Assembly (NCBI GenBank): GCA_013398175.1
Contig: VZRZ01004224.1
Coordinates: forward strand, 395,239 to 459,238
Reading direction: 5' to 3'
Length of the DNA: 64,000 nt
Source of the DNA: Climacteris rufus
Lineage: Eukaryota > Chordata > Aves > Passeriformes > Climacteridae
Shown here one piece after another: positions 40,001-52,000 of this stretch. The notes under the pieces are model-generated. The model was not told where the DNA came from. It made no database searches and saw only the letters and a program-made list of their open reading frames with translations. The translations under genes were made by a program, and so were the position numbers. Each line of letters starts with the position of its first letter. Positions within the stretch are counted from its first letter, which is position 1.

Positions 40001-43000
40001 AAGCTCTGATTAAATATGAAATCACTCTGGGCTTGGATACTGATAGGGGAGTGCACTACATTGTCATATGTTTGCTGCTGACTGACAGTTTGTGTACTGT
40101 GAACATTTGCCTTGGACTAGCTGAATGCAGAATTTAGCCCTTGTTCTTGAAGCGATTTACTCCTAGTGATAAAACTGTATATAATTTTCTTTCATTATTT
40201 TTCAGAGGGTACTTCCAGAAGAATGTCAGGATGGCATTACATTTCATACAGAATCTCTTCAGTATCGTCTCCCCAAGCTTATGAAAAAAATGAAGAAAAT
40301 GTGTAGAGCAGCTACAGAAAAGAATTCATTCTTAAGCTTGGTGGAAAATCTTGACCAGTTCACAGGTTAGGTATTCTTGTGATTCCATGCCACAATTGAC
40401 CTCTGTAACATAAATGGAACAAATCAGGAAAAAGTGCAGATATATAGTTGCCTTCCTAGAGTGTCTCCCCACAGCTGCTTTGCATACATTAAATTTTCAG
40501 TCTCTTACCTATATCTGCTGTCTTCTATACAGGTGGTATTATTGTTTCTGTAGCTGAACTGCAAAATTTGACATTTGATCAGACGGCAACTAAGGAGAAG
40601 CAGAAATCAGAGGCAAAACACATTCAGATGCAAAAGCAACGGGCTTTGTCAGACCTCTTTAAAAGCCTTGCTAAAACAGGTGAGCTTTGACTAAAAATGG
40701 CCTTGGTTTAAAAGTACAAAGTTCTTGAGCATTTTACTGTCCTTGCCAATACATTTAAACTCACCATAATATGATGTCAGGTGACACCTTTACCTTCCTC
40801 ATTCATCAGCCCTTTCCTGTCTTAAAAATGAGATAATGATCCCTAACTTAGCTTTTTTAAAGGACCAAGAACAGTGAAAAGTTGTTAATACACACAGATC
40901 TGTTTTTCTTAGTTCAGCTGTGTTGTTCAGCTCAAGACAGCTCAGCTACAATGTGTTCTTACATTAAAAATCCTGCAGCATCTTCAAAGACTAGTCAAAA
41001 TCAGAATATTTGATACCTTCATACCAACTGTATGAGTGATATTTTTCATGTAAAAAACAAGGGCATCAAAGGATGTGCACTCAAATGCTGTTCCAGGTTT
41101 GTCATACCGGAAAGGTCTGTCCTGGTCCCGCTCAAAGGACTGCCATGAAGTTCTCTACCTTCATCCACTGGATTTGTGCAGTGCATTGGCTGCAGTGGAC
41201 TGCACACATGAACTGGATGCCACGTATGTACACAGGATTTTTTACCCTTACAGTGTGTGTATTTTACCCTTACAGTGTGTGCAGGTGTATTATATAGGAT
41301 TTGTTGCATGTTCCCTTAGATTGGGATTTCTGGATGGTAATTCATTTAGGATTTTGCATGTTTCCTTTCTGCCGTTACTTCTCAGTCTGACATATACAAC
41401 TGAACAAGGGTTTGGGGGTTTTTTGGTTTCTTTTTTTTTTTAAGTTTGCAGTTAGGACAACTGTACCCTCAGTTTCATTCTTTCCATGAATTAGATTTCA
41501 GTTAGCCCTCTACTGTTCAGCCTTGCCTGGGATGCTTTGCTAGCATATTAGAGTGTAAACTGCTAATGATTTTATTAAAAGTGAATTGTGATTTTCAGGA
41601 ATTACTCCATTGTTTTGTCTTCAGTAAATAATGGGATATTTCAGGAGAAAATGCATATATTTCAAAGTGGGCATTACTGAAAAACTTTCTTAGATGAAAG
41701 GTGGTTTTTAATTGTTTTTCTGTCAATAAGTGCTTTTTTTTGTCCCTGAGACATGCTGATTGTTGCCCTTCTGGTATATAAGGGTTTAGTTTATAATACC
41801 TTGCATCAGGGCCAAAAGAAAGGGAAAGGTATGAAACTGGATCTAGCTGCATGGGGGGAAGACAAACAAAATCACTATTTAAGTGTTAAATGATATTCAA
41901 AGACAGAGATCTTGCTCCTATTGCTTAGGATTTCCTTAGAGTTTATTTTAAAAATTACATGTTTTCTTAAGACTAGAATATTTTTAGAGAAAATGAAGAA
42001 TTACAGGATCAATGCACTTGCAAAACTGTTGGATTGAAGAGCTGACCTGGTGGCTCCAGCATGCTGAGGTACCTTTTAATACCAGAGTTCTTTGTGCTCT
42101 GCCAGGTTGCTGACAGAGATTTCCTCTGCCTGGGATGGATGCCAGAAGTACTTCTATCGGTCACTTGCACGTCACTCTCGGCTCCAGACAGCACTGTTAG
42201 CACCTGCCAAGGTAAAAACAGCAAAGTAAAAATAGAATTTTACTTCTGTTAACTTTATTTTACCAGCTTGGACTGAAATTTTCTAGTAATGGAAAGGTGT
42301 TGCGAGATAATGCTATGTTCTGTAATATGATACAGAACAGGACACTTTTGGACCGCTCATAAATGCAGCATGTTAAAACCTGCTGTTTTATGAAGGAACA
42401 AAATCAGTTTAGGGAAAGAAGTTCATTATCTGTTCAATGTACAGTATCTTTCATCTCAGCAGATCCCAAATTGCTACTGTTTGTGCATGAAGAAAACTCA
42501 TGAAATGCTGAATCCAAACTTGTTAGGAAAACAAACCCAGCGTTATTTAGTGTTCATGAAGAAATCAGGTTGGTATTTATAACTGGGCATAACTGGAGTC
42601 TGTGTCCAACACAAAAAGTGCCAGTATATTTCTTCATTTAAAGATTGGTTTAAAATCAGTCAAACAGACAGATGAACCCTGCCAAACCAGTACCACTTTG
42701 CCAGCATTTAAGAATAAAAGGATCTCATCCAGATGCTCTTCCTCTCACTGTGCTTTAACCCCTTATTTTACACCATGATCTTATCAAAGTCACAGCTGAT
42801 AACAGACATAAATAGTGGAACATAACTGTGATCAATTATGCTGTGTGTTGGGAACATTTATTCTGAGCTTTAAGATGGGACTACTTCTAATGAAAGGAGT
42901 GAAAGTAATAGGCAGTATATCTGGTGAAATGAATTGTGGAAGGGGTTTTAGCAATGGTCATGAATGTAAAACATTTAGGTTGGTACCTCTTCAGATTTTA

Positions 43001-46000
43001 ATGATTAATTTATATAAGGTAGCTTTAATATTGGAACTAAATTCCTGATAAGAATTGCTGCAGTGGAGTGAAATTTAATGTGACTGTTGCAGAAGCTACT
43101 TGAAAATCAAATTTGTATGCAGGATATATGGAAGATGCAGGAAAGATGAAGATGGGGAAACCGTAATAATTATAACTCTAGTCTGCATATTAAGATTTGT
43201 TCAATTAAACCATAATTTTTCAGCCTGCTCAGTGAAATGAAATGGAGTCACAGAGTATGCTGTTGTCTGTTCATCTAACTGTTCCCTCTCCTTTTTTCTG
43301 TGTCTGTTTTCTTTAGGATATTGGACTGGGCAGCATTGAACGATGCAAAGGGTTCACTGCACACCTCATGCAGACGCTTGTGAGACAGAGACGATCTCTC
43401 ACTGCACTGACAGAACAGTGGATCTTACTGAGGTATTTTCCATCTTCCAACGTTTAAATGTTGGCAAGAAGTTTGGACAGTAAGCAAATCAGTTCAAGAA
43501 AGATGGAAAGTAAGGTAGAAGAAAATAAAAAATGTTCCCTCTGCTTCCCTATTTTTCTCCTCCCTTCAATTACACCTAGATGGAAAAGATTTAAGTTTAT
43601 CCTGTCACTGCAGCCAATATTTTGCAATCAGAATAATTCTGGAAAACAAGTTAGGCATACATGAAGAATGTGAAATAATTCCTGTGGTTAATTACACAGT
43701 TAAATCATTAAACTTACAGATTGTTACAACTCTCTCATTTGGTATTGGCCTAAGTTAATTTTGTTTACATTCAAATGGTTGGCTTGATCTGGGGCAAATA
43801 AATGATCTGGATGGTACTTTGAGCTAAAATAAATAAAACACCAACAGCTTACAAAGAAAAATTCTAGAAAGGTGGGAGATACTAGATGTTGTGTCAAAAG
43901 TGTGTAAGAATCTTTCTTACTTTATATGGTTTTTTTACTCAATTGCTTGAATCACCAGAATCATTGCAAACACCGCTGTTGTTGAGCTCAACACTATCGT
44001 GATCCACAAAACTTCTTCAAGTCAGGTTAGGAGCTAATACCTTTGGACAGAGAAGGAAATCTGGACTGAAGATTACTGGTGCAAAATTTATTCTAACTCC
44101 AGAAAACTTGAAAACAACAAATAAACAAAAAACCCCAACTAAACAAACTCCTCAAATTTACAGTCACAATAAAACTTTCAGGACACTTATCTGCATTGCT
44201 GTGACTTTCACAGCAAATCAGATTTCCTGGACTTTGTAGTATTTCCTAATTCACTTGAGGGGACAAAAATCACTACTTAAACAACTTTTTTTTTAAATCT
44301 ATCATTTTAGTTTTTCCAGGAAAAGTTATTGCCTATTTTTTTTTTTTATTAATTTAGTTAAAGGTTGAGCTTTTAAAAAGGAAGTATAACATAAAAGTCA
44401 GTGATTGTAACTTCTCCTTCTTTGTTCTTAACTAGGAACCTCCTGAGTTGTATACAAGAGATAGATTCTAGGTTGACTGCTGACAGAGAATATAATGCAC
44501 CATTTCCTCCTCAAGACAGTGTTCAATGCTGGACTAACAGACTGCAGCAACTTTCCATGCAGTGCGTGATGGTTCTTGAGGAGCTGTCTTGGTTTATGCA
44601 GTGCTGCCCAAAAGAAGAGTTAACCAAGTGTAATGACAGTGAAAGGACAGATGTCAAACCCAACATTTTTCAGAGTTCAGGACCTGAAATGGGAAATGTT
44701 CTTACGGGAATACCTGACCTGGTTCCCTCAGAGCTAAAATACTTGTCTCCAGTGACAAGTGAGCAACTGCCTGCTGGATGCAGGATGCGAAATCAGGATC
44801 AGTTATGGCTGCAGGTGGCCACACAAGTGACTGCAATGCTGGCAGATGTGAAGGCCATGAAAGGAGAAGTGGACAGAATAAGACAACAGTCACGAGAGAC
44901 TCTGTTTTATTCCTGGTGAGTTCTACGCATGCATGAAATTGGACCTCTCTTCTTTTTTATGTTCATATAAGATGTGTGAAGTCATCTTGAAAATTTTTGC
45001 CTATTTGTATCTTGAAAAGTGGGTTCACATGCTCTAGAAACATTTTTCCATTCATTTTTTTTGCAAAATGCAGTGCCTAACTCTTTAAAGAAATAGATGT
45101 CTTCTCCCACTCCCTTGGCAAGTCAAAAAAATTTCCATCTCAGCTTCTCACTTTATCTTGGTCTCCTAGGATTTTATTCCCATAACTCCTTAGCTAATGA
45201 GGTGAATTGCAAATACCAATTTAATGAAGAGATTTTAATTTTAAAAGAAATCTGTAGTCTATTCAATAACAATCCTCTCATTTTCTCTCTTCTTCAAACA
45301 GTGTGAATATAAGCTTGTTGCCAAACTTTTAATTTAATAAATTCAAGATGGAGATCTGCTGCCTCTCCCTTACCCATGCCCCAAGACAGGGTTTAATGTT
45401 CAATTGGACTGTTTGTTCTTCTTTCAGTATTACATATTTCTGTTGCAGGAGAGACTTTGAAGTTTGTACATCAGCTGTGAGTTGTTTGCTGGAAGTCTCA
45501 GCTCAGTTACAAAGCATAGAGTCCCTGTTTCTTCCAAATGGGCAAGACAGGAAAGCTGCAAATCAGATGGCCCTAATCAAGAGCCTAAAGTATATACAAG
45601 AAGAAGTTAATAATACATCTTCAGATTTCACAGCCTGGAGAACACAGCTTCTTGCTCCCGTGTCAGATTGCAGTGGTAAGGATAATTTTTCTCTGCCTGA
45701 TTTGTAATGTTGATAAAGACACAAGAATTTATTCATTTGGTTCTTGCTGAAGGTGGCCCCATGTTCCTTCTGATACACAAAAACCCATCATGAAATTCAA
45801 ACTTGCAAAATTTAGTCCAGACTTAATTTGTGCGGTATAATTTTTTTACCATCACTATTAATGATGGATCTTGCACCATAGTTGTAGGTCAGGATTGGCA
45901 TGGAGATTTTGGTAGAACTCTGCAGTAAAAATTGCATAGTGCTGTCATTGTCCTTGCATAAAGGAAATATAGGAACCTGTAATCTGATGTGTTTTCGTGT

Positions 46001-49000
46001 AAAACTGCCTATGTTATGGTTCAAAAGGAAATCAACAGTCAGATGAAGAGTTTGTGGAGCAATTCTCAACAAAAGTGGAAACTGTTATCCATGCTGTTCT
46101 GTATGCCATTCAGTGCTTGGTAGAGAGGAAACAGGAAGGTGGAAAAGAGGAAGAAGAATCTGCAGAGGAAAATGGTAAGTTTGTCAATATACTTGAGTGG
46201 GGAGGAGAAGAGTTTAAACCATGCAAACCTTAAAATTTCTTAAATTGTGTGTGTGTCAGAGGTACCAATACACAAGGAAATTGCCATTTTAATATAAGTT
46301 GTCTATTTAAACAGAGAGTGGACATTTCTAGATTGCTTTCTATAACATTTTTAGAATGTCTGATGTGATTTCCATTTTTTTATGTATTTCAAACAAAGAG
46401 GATGCAGCCTTATTTGATGTGATTAAAGCAGGACATATAACTAAACTTTTGGATGAAGATCTGTCTGCTGATTTGGAGTCTTTACATGTGCAGAAGACAA
46501 TTTTAGGTGTTTCAGAACTTCTGGAGATCCTGAAATCGTACAGAGAAGACTGCACTTCATATAAGCATAAGGTATAATTGTTCTTCTCAAGAGTTTTTTG
46601 GCTTAGGGGTCTCAAGAGTTTTGAAATTGTGAACTACTTTGGTGGTTAAAAGTGCAATGCTTCTTCTTGGCCAATGCCTTAGAACTAGAAGCATGTGAGA
46701 AACTGTGACCAAATGAAGGTAGTCTTTTGTAGTGCAAAAGCCAGGCATTTCTGTAGTGAGAAGACAAAGTTCTAGTTTTTGTGAAAAATCTAGAAAAAGC
46801 TCCAGAAACTTTAGAAATTGTACTTAAACTCACCTACTGATATTTCTGGTTTGAGCATCTGTTTTCAGTCACTATCATGACCCTCTCTGAGGTGCATGTC
46901 AGTATGTACAAATAATGATTGACAGCTGCTTTTTGTTTCAACTGCAGTTCTTCAACCAGTCCTGCTATTTGCTGGTGCGTCTCAAGCCCATGCTCTGCAA
47001 GTATTCAGACCTCATCCTGTTCTACCTCACTGTGTCACTGGCATCTCACAGGAGTACTGCAAAATTGCTTTCTGTTCTAACCAGCATTTTTACAGAGCTT
47101 GCCCTAAAGGTAAGTCATTAGAGATAACAGTGGGTATATGGTAAGCATGTATTTAATGTGTACAAAAGTCTTAAGCAGAAACTAAGCTGAAAGATGTACT
47201 TACTATTGAAGAAGACTTTGAGTCTTTGTTTGCCTTTGCAGGGGTTTTGTCTGCCAAAAGAATTACTTGAAGATGAAGCTGGAGAGGGAGCAACAGAATT
47301 CCATGATTATGAGGATGGTGGTATTGGAGAAGGGGAAGGCAAGAAGGATGTGAGCGACAAAATAGAAAGTGAAGATCAGGCAAGTGTTTGGGCCTGTTCT
47401 GGTTTAATTGACATAAAACTGAAAAAGCTCCTGAAATCCATGATGTGGATGTTTTGAGTAAAAGAAACATGAAGTTACATTCAGTCTCCTATTTATGCTG
47501 GTTTTTATCTTTGCATATTAGCTTATAAATATTGTTTTGATACTTAAGTAAGCTTTAATATATAGGCAAGATTGTAATTTTTGGCTTTACCTATGATGTA
47601 GATAGAAGACAGTTTTCGAAAGGGTGAAGAGAAGGAGAAAGAGGATCAAGATTCTAAACCAGACATTGAAGGAGAAGACAATGCAATTGAAATGTCTGAA
47701 GACTTTGAAGGCAAGATGCATGATGGAGAACAGGAGAAAAAAGGTTTGGTTCTTCCACTATGACAAACGTATAAGAAAACTTATAGATCAGTCCAGAAAT
47801 GGTTGATACTTTTCCATAGCACGTGCATGTGTGTCTTTTTCAGCATATACCAATTAACTGCATAGGGTGATGAAATTAAGGTGCTAAGCATGATCACTTA
47901 TTTGTTTATAAAGTTAACAAAATCATTAGATTTCTCTCTCTTGTACTGAAACACATTCTGAACTGTACACAGAAAATGAGGAAGATTCAGATGAAGAGGA
48001 GGAGCTGGATAAGCAGATGGGCAATCTTGGTAATGCTGAAGCTGATGATAAACTAGATGAAAGGCTCTGGGGGGATGAAGATGATGATGATGATGATGAT
48101 GAAGATGCTAGTAGTAAAACAGAAGAAACTGGACCAGGAATGGATGAGGTAATAAGGAAAGGGATAGGGAAAAATATAAAAGGGACTGAACTCTGTTAAC
48201 TTAATGTGACCTAGAATGGAAACTTCCTTTTGTAGCTTTTGGTCTTAGAAAGGGATAATTTGAGGGGATCAGTTTTGTTTAATGTTGTCTTTTTTTTTTT
48301 CTGTAGGAGATGGTGTCTTCACTGAGACTTTGAGAAGCAGGTAGCATAACTGAGTTTCTTTTGAATTTGTTAATAGGAGGATTCAGAGCTCGTTGCAAAA
48401 GATGACAATTTGGGGACAGGAAACAAGGATAATAAGAAACAGCCTCCCAAGGATGAGAAAGAAGAGCAACAGGAAGAGGACAGTGGAAACAAGGAGAAAA
48501 TCCATGAACAAATTGATGAGGTAAAAATATTTGGACCACTTGGAGTATCTTGCTGCTAAACCACATTCTCTTGCTCATATCATGTATTTCTGAGAATTTG
48601 AAATGCTTTTTATTTAATTGTGGAGTGCACTGAAAAAAAGGTAATTTTGGAGCTAAAAGTAAACCATGCTGTATCCATTATATTGTGCATTTATTTTCTG
48701 ATTCATATTCCAGAAAGAAATTTTTTTTGCACTAACCTGAACTTGTAATGGCTGCCAAAACAGGCTTTACACTGAATAGATGTTTTGACAGACAGAGCTT
48801 TAAAACTCCAATTCTGTTGTGTTTAGCAACAGAAACACCTTAGTATGCAAGAGTGCATTTAGCATCTCCAAGAGTGCATATTCTGTTTAGAATGTTTCAT
48901 TGAGGAAAACTGGCTTCTGAACACAAAACATGCTGGTTTTAAGTACCACCAATTTATGTAAATGCATTTGCTGAAATCAGTCTTTCTGCTCTTCATGCAT

Positions 49001-52000
49001 GAGGATGTGTACCACTGGAAATGCATCTTTAACTGATCACAATGTAATATTGTATCCAGTATTTCCTTGTCCTGGAGAATACACTAGTATCTTATTTCTT
49101 ACCTTTGCCTTTCCTCCCACTTATTACATGCCTGTTATTTTTTCCCCCATTCTATTGCTGACAGCGTGAGTATGATGAGAATGAAGTAGATCCTTATCAT
49201 GGCCAGCAAGAAAAGGAGCCTGAAGTTGAACCTTTGGACCTTCCTGATAATTTGAATCTGGACAATAATGAGAAGAGTGATGATGATGAGGAGGAGGCTA
49301 AAGGTACAGCTGAAAATCTCTGCAGATTCTTAGATGAAAGCCAAATGGAAATGGGGGTGAAAATCAGATAATGAGCCCTTTTTCTCTGTAGAAAGGAGAG
49401 AGGTGGTGGTAGGATTCCATATAAGCACCAAGATGCTGCAAATTCATTTCTGTGTTTCAAAATACCAACATACCAAATGCAGGCCAGACAAGAACTCAAC
49501 ATTACAACATTTTCCTCTACCTCCTGTTCATGCACACTGTGGAGCAGGTTTTCTCATGTTATCCAAATGATACAACCTGACTTATGCTGGAAGCTCCTTA
49601 TTTAATTGTCCAGTTGCTTTTGTGGTTTCATTTTTTTTCTGTTATACTTACAAGTATTTGTACTCTTAAAAGTCAACTGACCCTCTGGATTATTAGGTTA
49701 AAGGACGTTAATAAGAATTCATCTTGCTGTATTGCTAGTTAGAAATCAATTGTGACTTAAAGGAATAGAAAATCATAGATTCTGTGTCTAGAACTCTCAG
49801 TATTCTGAGACTTTTGATAGGCTGGGCAGTTTTATTCCAAATATCTGTAATATTCGCTGTCTCTGTACGTCACTGAAAGTTTTATATATCTTTCTGATTT
49901 GTTTTTTAATCCAGAAGAAGAGAATGCTTTTGAAATAGATGAGAAACCTATGGATTTAAATGAGGCAGAGAAGACAGAAGAACAGAATGAAGAGGATACT
50001 GGTGAGACAGAAAGAGATGATCAAGATGCAAAAGCAGCTGAAGAAAGCATTTCTGAAGGTAAAGAGGAGAAGGAAGATGAAGGAGATGAAGATGCTCATG
50101 ACGAAGAAGAAAATGCGGAGAACACCGAGGATGCAGAAGAAGAGGAAGAATCACAAGCACCTGATGAGAAAAAAAATGCATCTGCTGAAGATAAGGGAAT
50201 CCCTAATGAAGACCAAGGCCTTCAACCTCAGGTAGAGTGTAATAAACAAAAGTGTGATTTTTTTTTTAATTGCCTTATACAAGGGTTAAAAATGGATGTG
50301 TTCTGTGATACTCTGAAACAAATTGGACATTGCATAAATGTAAAGTTAGTGAGACTCTTCATCAAGATAACAAGAGCTGTGCTTATTATTCATTGTGTGT
50401 TTCTGCTATCTGTATTCCTGCTTACCTCCCTGGCCTTGTGCTAGAATAGAATAGACTATTCCAGTTGGAAGGGACCTACAGTGATCATCTAGTCCAACTG
50501 CCTGACCACATCAGGGCTGACCAAAAATGTAAGAATATTTCTGAAAAAGAATATTGTCCAAATACCTCTTAAACACTGAGAGCTTTGGGACATTGCTCAC
50601 CTCTCTAGGAAGCCTGTTCCAGTGTTTGACCACCCTCTCAGTACAGATATGATCCTAATGTCCTAATGACCATTCCCATGCATCCTTTCACTGGGTATCA
50701 GAGAGGAGAGATCAGCACCTCTCTTCTCCATGTCCTCTCCTCAGGAAGTTGTAGAGAGCAATGAGGTCACCATTCAGCCTCCTTCTCTCCAAACCAGACA
50801 AGCCCAAAATCATTAGCCACTCTTCATAGGACATTGCTTCCAGCCCTTGCACCACTTTTGTTGCCCTCCTGTGGATGCCTTGAAGGACCTTTACATCCTT
50901 CTTAACTTGTGGGGCCCAGAACCACACACAGAACTCAGGTGAGGCTGCACCAATGCTGAATACAGTGGATTCATCACCTCTTTTGACCAGCTGGTGTTGC
51001 TGTGTTTGATGCACGCCAGGATGTGGATTGCCCTCTGGACTGCCAGGGCTCGGCGCTCGCTCACACTGAGCCTGCTGTGGGCCAGGACCCCCAGATCCCT
51101 TTGCAGGGCTGCTCTCCAACCCCTCCTCTCCCAGTCTGTACTTGAGTCCAGTGTTACTCTGTCCTAGGTGCAGAATCCAGCATTTGGACCTGTCAAATTT
51201 CATCCCATTAGTCACTGTCCAGGGCACCAATCTATCCAAATCCCTCTGCAGAGCCTCTTGTCCCTCGAGAGTCAACAGCACCTCCCAGTTTGTATCATCA
51301 GCAGACTTGTTATTGGTGCATTCAACTCCCACATCCAGATCACTGGAAAATACATGGACCAGGACTAGTCCTAGAGCTGAACCCTGAGGAACAGCACTGG
51401 TGACTGTCACCAGCCAGATGTAGCCCCATTCACTGCTATGGGTATCAAATTAAATAGGACTATCCCTTTGTTAACCCATCCCAGGTGCCTGATGACTGCA
51501 TCTGTCTTTAAATGCCTTTCAATAACAGCCAGTTCTCAATGGCTTTTAGAATGTTAAAAGAATCTGATGTTATTTCAGGAAGAGGAGGATAAAGATAATT
51601 CAGAGATGGATGAACAAATTCCTGAGGCTGAAGAAAGAATGGAACATGAAACACAAGGGCAGACTGGGCAAGAAAATCTGCAGAGTGACAGTGCTGTTGA
51701 GCTGGCTGGAGAGGCTTCAGAAAGAGACCAGTCTAAAGAGGTAAATTGCATGGAAGTGTCTCAGTTAAAAATGCTAAATTTGTGAATATGCTTTCAAGTT
51801 GAAATCAAGGAACTGCTGCCATAGTTTTTAAGAACTGTGTATAAGACTTAGTTTATACTAGTTATAAATTCTCTGAAGAAAAAAAAACCTTCAAGACCAC
51901 GTAGATACCTTGCATTTCCGCTGCTATACAGGTAAGTTTAGGGTAATTGTTGAGCTGCAGAAGTGGCTTGTCTGCTCTCCATAAGAACTATACATGGAGT

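Larger units (their letters stand above)
18671..47109 (+). other. MDN1: MDN1 linker domain (w26-w61)
   Basis: About 2,230 residues without P-loops or other catalytic motifs, rich in predicted helix (repeated Leu/Gln/Glu heptad-like stretches, many Trp). In the family this region is the dynein-like stem and linker that bends over the ring and remodels during the ATP cycle. Recognisable blocks include LDPRWNMQ (w29), LHWHWV (w32), LWPAMEY (w35), EASWQQSHHQFRKHL (w41), LNFARSLWY (w43), DGPYDFYQHPN (w44) and HPLDLCSALAAV (w54). It is the least conserved part of the protein, so small boundary errors here would be hardest to notice. Confidence 0.88.

Noticed and set aside
49948..50235. Lys/Met-rich and His/Leu-rich frames overlapping w67
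   Set aside because: Frame-shifted and reverse readings of the GAA/GAT-rich acidic exon.
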